Shown: in pieces, positions 60,896 to 64,000 of the stretch
How the letters are laid out: each line of letters begins with the position of its first letter
How positions within the stretch are numbered: position 1 is the stretch's first letter
Source of the DNA: an uncultured Cellulophaga sp.
GTDB lineage: Bacteria > Bacteroidota > Bacteroidia > Flavobacteriales > Flavobacteriaceae
Assembly: GCA_947496695.1 (NCBI GenBank)
Contig: CANMEI010000010.1
Location: forward strand, 1 to 64,000
Direction of reading: 5' to 3'
Length of the DNA stretch: 64,000 bases
Program-made: the position numbers and the translations under genes
The notes under the pieces: generated by a model
Told to the model about the DNA's origin: nothing
Databases searched by the model: none
Seen by the model: the letters and a program-made list of their open reading frames with translations, nothing else

Positions 60896-61907
60896 GTGAA
60901 GAATCTCTGATTATTAATTCAGCTTCTAAAATAATTTTATTTAAAGTTTGAATAACAGGAGTTTTTTCAACATGTTTTAAAAAACTTTCAGCTGCTAGTT
61001 TTCCTATTTCTTCACTGTGTTGTTTAACACTTGATATTGTAGGGGTAACCATAGCCGTAAAAGGTTCGTTTCCAAAACCAACTAAAGCTATATCGTCTGG
61101 TATATTTATATTTTGCTCATTTAAAACTTGAAGTGCTCCTAAAGTAGCATAATCACCTGCAATATATACAGCATCAGGTCTTTTTTTAAGAGCTAACAAT
61201 TCTAACATTTTATTTCGTCCATCTTCAGTAGTTAAGCTACTTTCTAACAAAAGTTCATTGTCTAAAGGTAAATTATGCTTTTTTAATGCGTCAATGTAAC
61301 CTCTAATTCTATTATTGAAAATTCGCGTACGTTTAAAACCTCCAATATGAGCAATACGCTTACATCCTTTTTCTACAAGGTGGTTTACAATCATATGGCT
61401 ACTTTCATAATCATTTATACCAATATAATCAACATTCAAATCATTTTCACCTCTATCAAATAATATTAATGGAATTCCTTTAGATTTAATTTTTTTATAA
61501 AAAGATAAATCTACAGTTTCATTAGCCATTGAGGCAATTATTCCGTCAACTTGAGTGTACAATAGGGTGTCTATATTTTTACATTCTTTTTCAAAAGACT
61601 CATTTGATTGTGTAATAATAATATTATAGCCAGCTTTATTAAGTACAGCTTCTATATTTTCAATTACAGAAGAGAAAAAATTACTATTAGTTTTTGGTAC
61701 AATTACACCTACTAAATTACTTTTTCCTCTTCTTAAAGCACTTGCAAGATGGTTTGGTTGGTAATTTAACTCTTTGGCAACACGTTTTACAGCTTCTTTT
61801 GTTTTAGCACTTATGCGAGAATCGTCATTAAGAGCTTTAGAAACTGCAGCGGGTGAAATGTTTAAAACATTTGCGATGTCTTTTATCGTTATTCTTTTTT
61901 TTTTCAA
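60885..61907 (-). CDS. LacI family transcriptional regulator
   Basis: 340 residues. N-terminal HTH: ITIKDIANVLNISPAAVSKALNDDSRISAKTKEAVKRVAKELNYQPNHLASAL (LacI signature). The periplasmic-binding-protein-like ligand core follows: SNLVGVIVPKTNSNFFSSVIENIEAVLNKAGYNIIITQSNESFEKE, IPLILFDRGEND, RPDAVYIAGDYATLGALQVLN and DDIALVGFGNEPFTAMVTPTISSVKQ. Probable regulator of kdgK and the PFK; the ligand is not known. Divergent from kdgK with two identical operators between. Confidence 0.93.
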   Translation of the reverse strand: MKKKRITIKDIANVLNISPAAVSKALNDDSRISAKTKEAVKRVAKELNYQPNHLASALRRGKSNLVGVIVPKTNSNFFSSVIENIEAVLNKAGYNIIITQSNESFEKECKNIDTLLYTQVDGIIASMANETVDLSFYKKIKSKGIPLILFDRGENDLNVDYIGINDYESSHMIVNHLVEKGCKRIAHIGGFKRTRIFNNRIRGYIDALKKHNLPLDNELLLESSLTTEDGRNKMLELLALKKRPDAVYIAGDYATLGALQVLNEQNINIPDDIALVGFGNEPFTAMVTPTISSVKQHSEEIGKLAAESFLKHVEKTPVIQTLNKIILEAELIIRDSSQKK

Positions 61908-61927
61908 CTAAGTTTTTTTATATTTGT

Positions 61928-61939
61928 TTAAACGATTAA
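61928..61939. promoter_or_regulatory. LacI operator 1 (near lacI)
   Basis: TTAAACGATTAA, palindromic around the central CG as expected of LacI-family sites, just downstream of the lacI -7 element: it would block lacI itself. Confidence 0.72.
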
Positions 61940-61940
61940 G

Positions 61941-61973
61941 CAAAAATAGTATATTTAGGAGTAATAATCAAAA
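61941..61973 (-). promoter_or_regulatory. Promoter of lacI
   Basis: On the minus strand TTTTG (61969-61973), 20 bp, then TATTTTTG (61941-61948). Confidence 0.65.
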
Positions 61974-61989
61974 CAAGCATGTTTTGATT
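61966..61989. repeat. 10-bp inverted repeat between the two LacI operators
   Basis: AATCAAAACA (61966-61975) and TGTTTTGATT (61980-61989) with 4 bp between. The left arm contains the lacI -33 sequence. A third-protein site or hairpin is possible. Confidence 0.5.
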
Positions 61990-62006
61990 TATTTTTAAAT
62001 AAACGC

Positions 62007-62018
62007 TTAAACGATTAA
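62007..62018. promoter_or_regulatory. LacI operator 2 (near kdgK)
   Basis: TTAAACGATTAA, identical in all 12 bases to operator 1, 79 bp from it centre to centre and 37 bases before kdgK. Confidence 0.72.
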
Positions 62019-62055
62019 CCAAAAATATTTTTAATTAATTAAATTAATATTCAGA

Positions 62056-63102
62056 ATGAAAAAAGTAGTAACATTCGGAGAAATAATGTTAAGATTGGCT
62101 CCTCAAGGTTTTTTAAGATTTTCACAAGCGTCTAGTTTTGATGTTGTTTATGGTGGAGGAGAATCAAACGTAGCTGTTTCTTTAGCAAATTATGGTGTGC
62201 CAGTTGATTTTGTTACAAGATTGCCAAAAAATGATATTGGTGAATGTGCAATGATGGAAATGCGTAAAAGAGGCGTTGGTGTTGATAAAATTGTTTACGG
62301 TGGAGATCGTTTAGGTATTTATTTCTTAGAAACAGGTGCTGTTAGTAGAGGAAGTAAAGTTGTTTATGATAGAGCACATTCTGCTATTTCTGATATTAAG
62401 CCAGGTATGGTAGATTGGAAAGCAGCTTTCAAAGATGTTGCTTGGTTTCACTGGACAGGTATTACTCCTGCAATTTCTCAAGGTGCTGCTGATGCTTGTT
62501 TAGAGGCAGTTAAAATAGCTAGTGAGATGGGAGTTACAATTTCTACAGATTTAAATTATAGAGCAAAACTTTGGACTTACTGTGACGATGCACACAGAGA
62601 AAAAGTGATGACAGAATTAACTGCATATTGTGATGTTGTTTTAGGAAATGAAGAAGATGCTGAAAAGCATTTCGGAATTCACCCTGAAGGTTTAGATGTT
62701 CATAAGCATGGTCATGATGTTAAAGCTGAAGCATTTTTATCTGTATGTAAGCAAATGATGGAGAAATTTCCAAAAGCTAAAAAAGTAATTACAACTTTAA
62801 GAGGTTCTATTTCTGCTTCACATAATACTTGGGCTGGTGTTTTATATGATGGTAAAAAAATGTATGAAACGCGTCAGTACCAAATTACTGATATTGTTGA
62901 TAGAGTAGGTGGTGGTGATTCATTTATGGGAGGTTTAATCTACGGATTATTAAAGTACCCTGAAGATGATCAAAATGCACTTGATTTTGCAGTTGCAGCT
63001 TCTTGTTTAAAACATACAATTAAAGGTGATGCTAACTTAGTTACTGTTTCAGAAGTTGAAAAACTTATGGGTGGTGATGCTTCAGGTAGAGTTGCTAGAT
63101 AA
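62056..63102 (+). CDS. kdgK: 2-keto-3-deoxygluconate kinase (PfkB family)
   Basis: 348 residues. The PfkB start VTFGEIMLRLAPQGF continues with FDVVYGGGESNVAVSLANYGVPVDFVTRLPKNDIGE (substrate-binding glycines). Residues after ~170 include STDLNYRAKLW and GNEEDAEKHFG. The catalytic-Asp signature 2 is VDRVGGGDSFMGGLIYGLL. It phosphorylates KDG, formed by the SDR, to KDPG. The family is slightly longer than typical KdgK (about 310-320). A phosphofructokinase follows 36 bases later. Confidence 0.92.
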   Translation: MKKVVTFGEIMLRLAPQGFLRFSQASSFDVVYGGGESNVAVSLANYGVPVDFVTRLPKNDIGECAMMEMRKRGVGVDKIVYGGDRLGIYFLETGAVSRGSKVVYDRAHSAISDIKPGMVDWKAAFKDVAWFHWTGITPAISQGAADACLEAVKIASEMGVTISTDLNYRAKLWTYCDDAHREKVMTELTAYCDVVLGNEEDAEKHFGIHPEGLDVHKHGHDVKAEAFLSVCKQMMEKFPKAKKVITTLRGSISASHNTWAGVLYDGKKMYETRQYQITDIVDRVGGGDSFMGGLIYGLLKYPEDDQNALDFAVAASCLKHTIKGDANLVTVSEVEKLMGGDASGRVAR

Positions 63103-63138
63103 TTAATTATAAATAGATCAATAAAATTTAAAAATAAT

Positions 63139-64000
63139 ATGTCGGCTCAAAAATCAATTCTAATTTTTTGTGGTGGAGGTCCTGCTCCTGGAATAAACGC
63201 TGTAATTAGTACCGTTGCTAAAATTTTTCTTAAAGATGGATATCGCGTACTAGGCTTACATGAAGGGTTTAAAGGGATTTTTTCTGAAGAACCTAGAATT
63301 AAAGAATTTGATTTTGATCATGCCGATCGTATTTTTAGTAGAGGTGGTTCAACATTAATTATGAGTAGATTTAAACCTACTAATGAAAAGTTGAATAACA
63401 AACTATTTTTAGATAATAATGTAAAACTATTGGTAAGTATAGGTGGTGATGATACTGCCTCTACTGCCAATAGAATTACAGGTTATTTACAGGATGAAAA
63501 CATTGCTATTTCAAATATTCATGTACCAAAAACTATAGATAACGATCTACCTTTGCCTGATCGTAATCCAACTTTTGGCTTTCATTCTGCAAAAGATGAA
63601 GGTGTTCGTATTGGTACTACAACTTATGAAGATGCTCGTACTAGTCAAAACTGGTTTGTTATGAGTACTATGGGGCGTTCTGCAGGACATTTAGCGTTCG
63701 GTATTGCCACTAGTTGTCATTTTCCAATGTTGGTAATTCCTGAGATGTTTGATAATACCAATATAACTTTTGATAAAGTTGTTAATTTAATCATATCATC
63801 AATTGTAAAAAGAAAAATAGAAAACATTAATTACGGTGTCGCTTTAATTAGTGAAGGTGTTTTTCATATTCTGCCAGAATCTGAATTAGATAAATGTGGT
63901 ATCAATTTTACATATGATGCACACGGTCATCCAGAACTTGGTAATGTTAGTAAGTCTCATATTTTTAATATGTTGCTACAAACTAAATTAAAAGAAATAG
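63139..64000 (+). CDS. Phosphofructokinase with pyrophosphate-type active-site residues (partial)
   Basis: 287 codons are present and the frame is open at the window edge. Residues SILIFCGGGPAPGINAVIS give the PFK P-loop. GGDDT (residues 102-106) has Asp105 where E. coli ATP-PFK has Gly104, and PKTIDND has Lys131 where E. coli has Gly124. Both changes are the published determinants of pyrophosphate use. WFVMSTMGRSAGHLAFGIA and FHSAKDEGVRIGTTT are further family motifs. It would interconvert fructose-6-P and fructose-1,6-P2. Next to kdgK, probably one operon under LacI. Confidence 0.88.
   Translation, partial: MSAQKSILIFCGGGPAPGINAVISTVAKIFLKDGYRVLGLHEGFKGIFSEEPRIKEFDFDHADRIFSRGGSTLIMSRFKPTNEKLNNKLFLDNNVKLLVSIGGDDTASTANRITGYLQDENIAISNIHVPKTIDNDLPLPDRNPTFGFHSAKDEGVRIGTTTYEDARTSQNWFVMSTMGRSAGHLAFGIATSCHFPMLVIPEMFDNTNITFDKVVNLIISSIVKRKIENINYGVALISEGVFHILPESELDKCGINFTYDAHGHPELGNVSKSHIFNMLLQTKLKEI

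Noticed and set aside
1..64000. CRISPR arrays, insertion sequences, phage or integrase genes
   Set aside because: No regularly spaced repeats, transposase motifs or terminal inverted repeats were noticed on either strand.

Overview
The window looks like a chromosomal segment of a marine flavobacterium (Bacteroidota, Flavobacteriia). The evidence is very AT-rich DNA, two SusC/SusD pairs, TAnnTTTG-type -7 promoter elements with TTG about 19 bp upstream, family-typical gene blocks (YqgE, HU, Fmt, RecQ, DUF493, DUF4290, MurA; Maf, KdsC-like, DUF2520), a fused ResB-CcsA protein, BshB1, and an alginate degradation locus. The species cannot be told from the sequence alone.

Layout. 1-8.7 kb: the end of an OmpA-family gene, tRNA-Met, and a housekeeping block (START-like protein, class IV aminotransferase, YqgE, HU, Fmt, RecQ, a P-loop ATPase, DUF493, DUF4290, MurA). 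8.8-20.7 kb: a SusCD locus whose cargo is phosphoesterases rather than glycosidases. It has a hybrid-two-component-like sensor with an AraC output domain, SusC, SusD, a phosphodiesterase-like/alkaline phosphatase fusion and a calcineurin-like phosphoesterase. 20.8-33.5 kb, mostly minus strand: GNAT, a TIM-barrel protein, a photolyase/SDR/SRPBCC operon, DUF2911 (plus strand), an Na+/solute symporter with an adjacent 34-residue membrane protein and a large secreted PIG-L deacetylase, MscS, a lipoprotein, Maf, KdsC-like HAD and a DUF2520 protein. 33.7-45.8 kb: cytochrome c biogenesis, bshB1, a TPR sensor kinase, tRNA-His, an M28 peptidase, cydAB, a sterol-desaturase-like enzyme and a Crp/Fnr regulator. 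46-64 kb: the alginate locus.

Alginate locus. PL7 and PL17 lyases cut alginate and SusC/SusD with two PKD-type lipoproteins bind and import the oligomers. KdgF linearises the unsaturated uronate to DEH, an MFS carrier moves uronate inward, an SDR reduces DEH to KDG, KdgK phosphorylates KDG, and a phosphofructokinase with pyrophosphate-type residues follows and runs off the right end. No KDPG aldolase is seen in the window. A GntR/FadR-type regulator and a LacI-type regulator are embedded. Sites of the form TTGGnnnnCCAA, stacked at 13-bp intervals, lie at exactly the same offset over the -7 element of three promoters (PL17-kdgF, susCD-PL7, gntR-MFS-SDR). Two identical TTAAACGATTAA sites lie between lacI and kdgK.

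Main points for follow-up: the three-promoter GntR operator architecture; the sensor/AraC protein that has lost its phospho-acceptor His, ATP-binding boxes and receiver Asp; the phosphoesterase-loaded SusCD locus; the 34-residue membrane protein coupled to a symporter; a GTAAC-N4-GTTAC site at about -41 of cydAB with a Crp/Fnr gene nearby; the PPi-type PFK; and a lipoprotein with a coiled coil inserted in a PKD fold.
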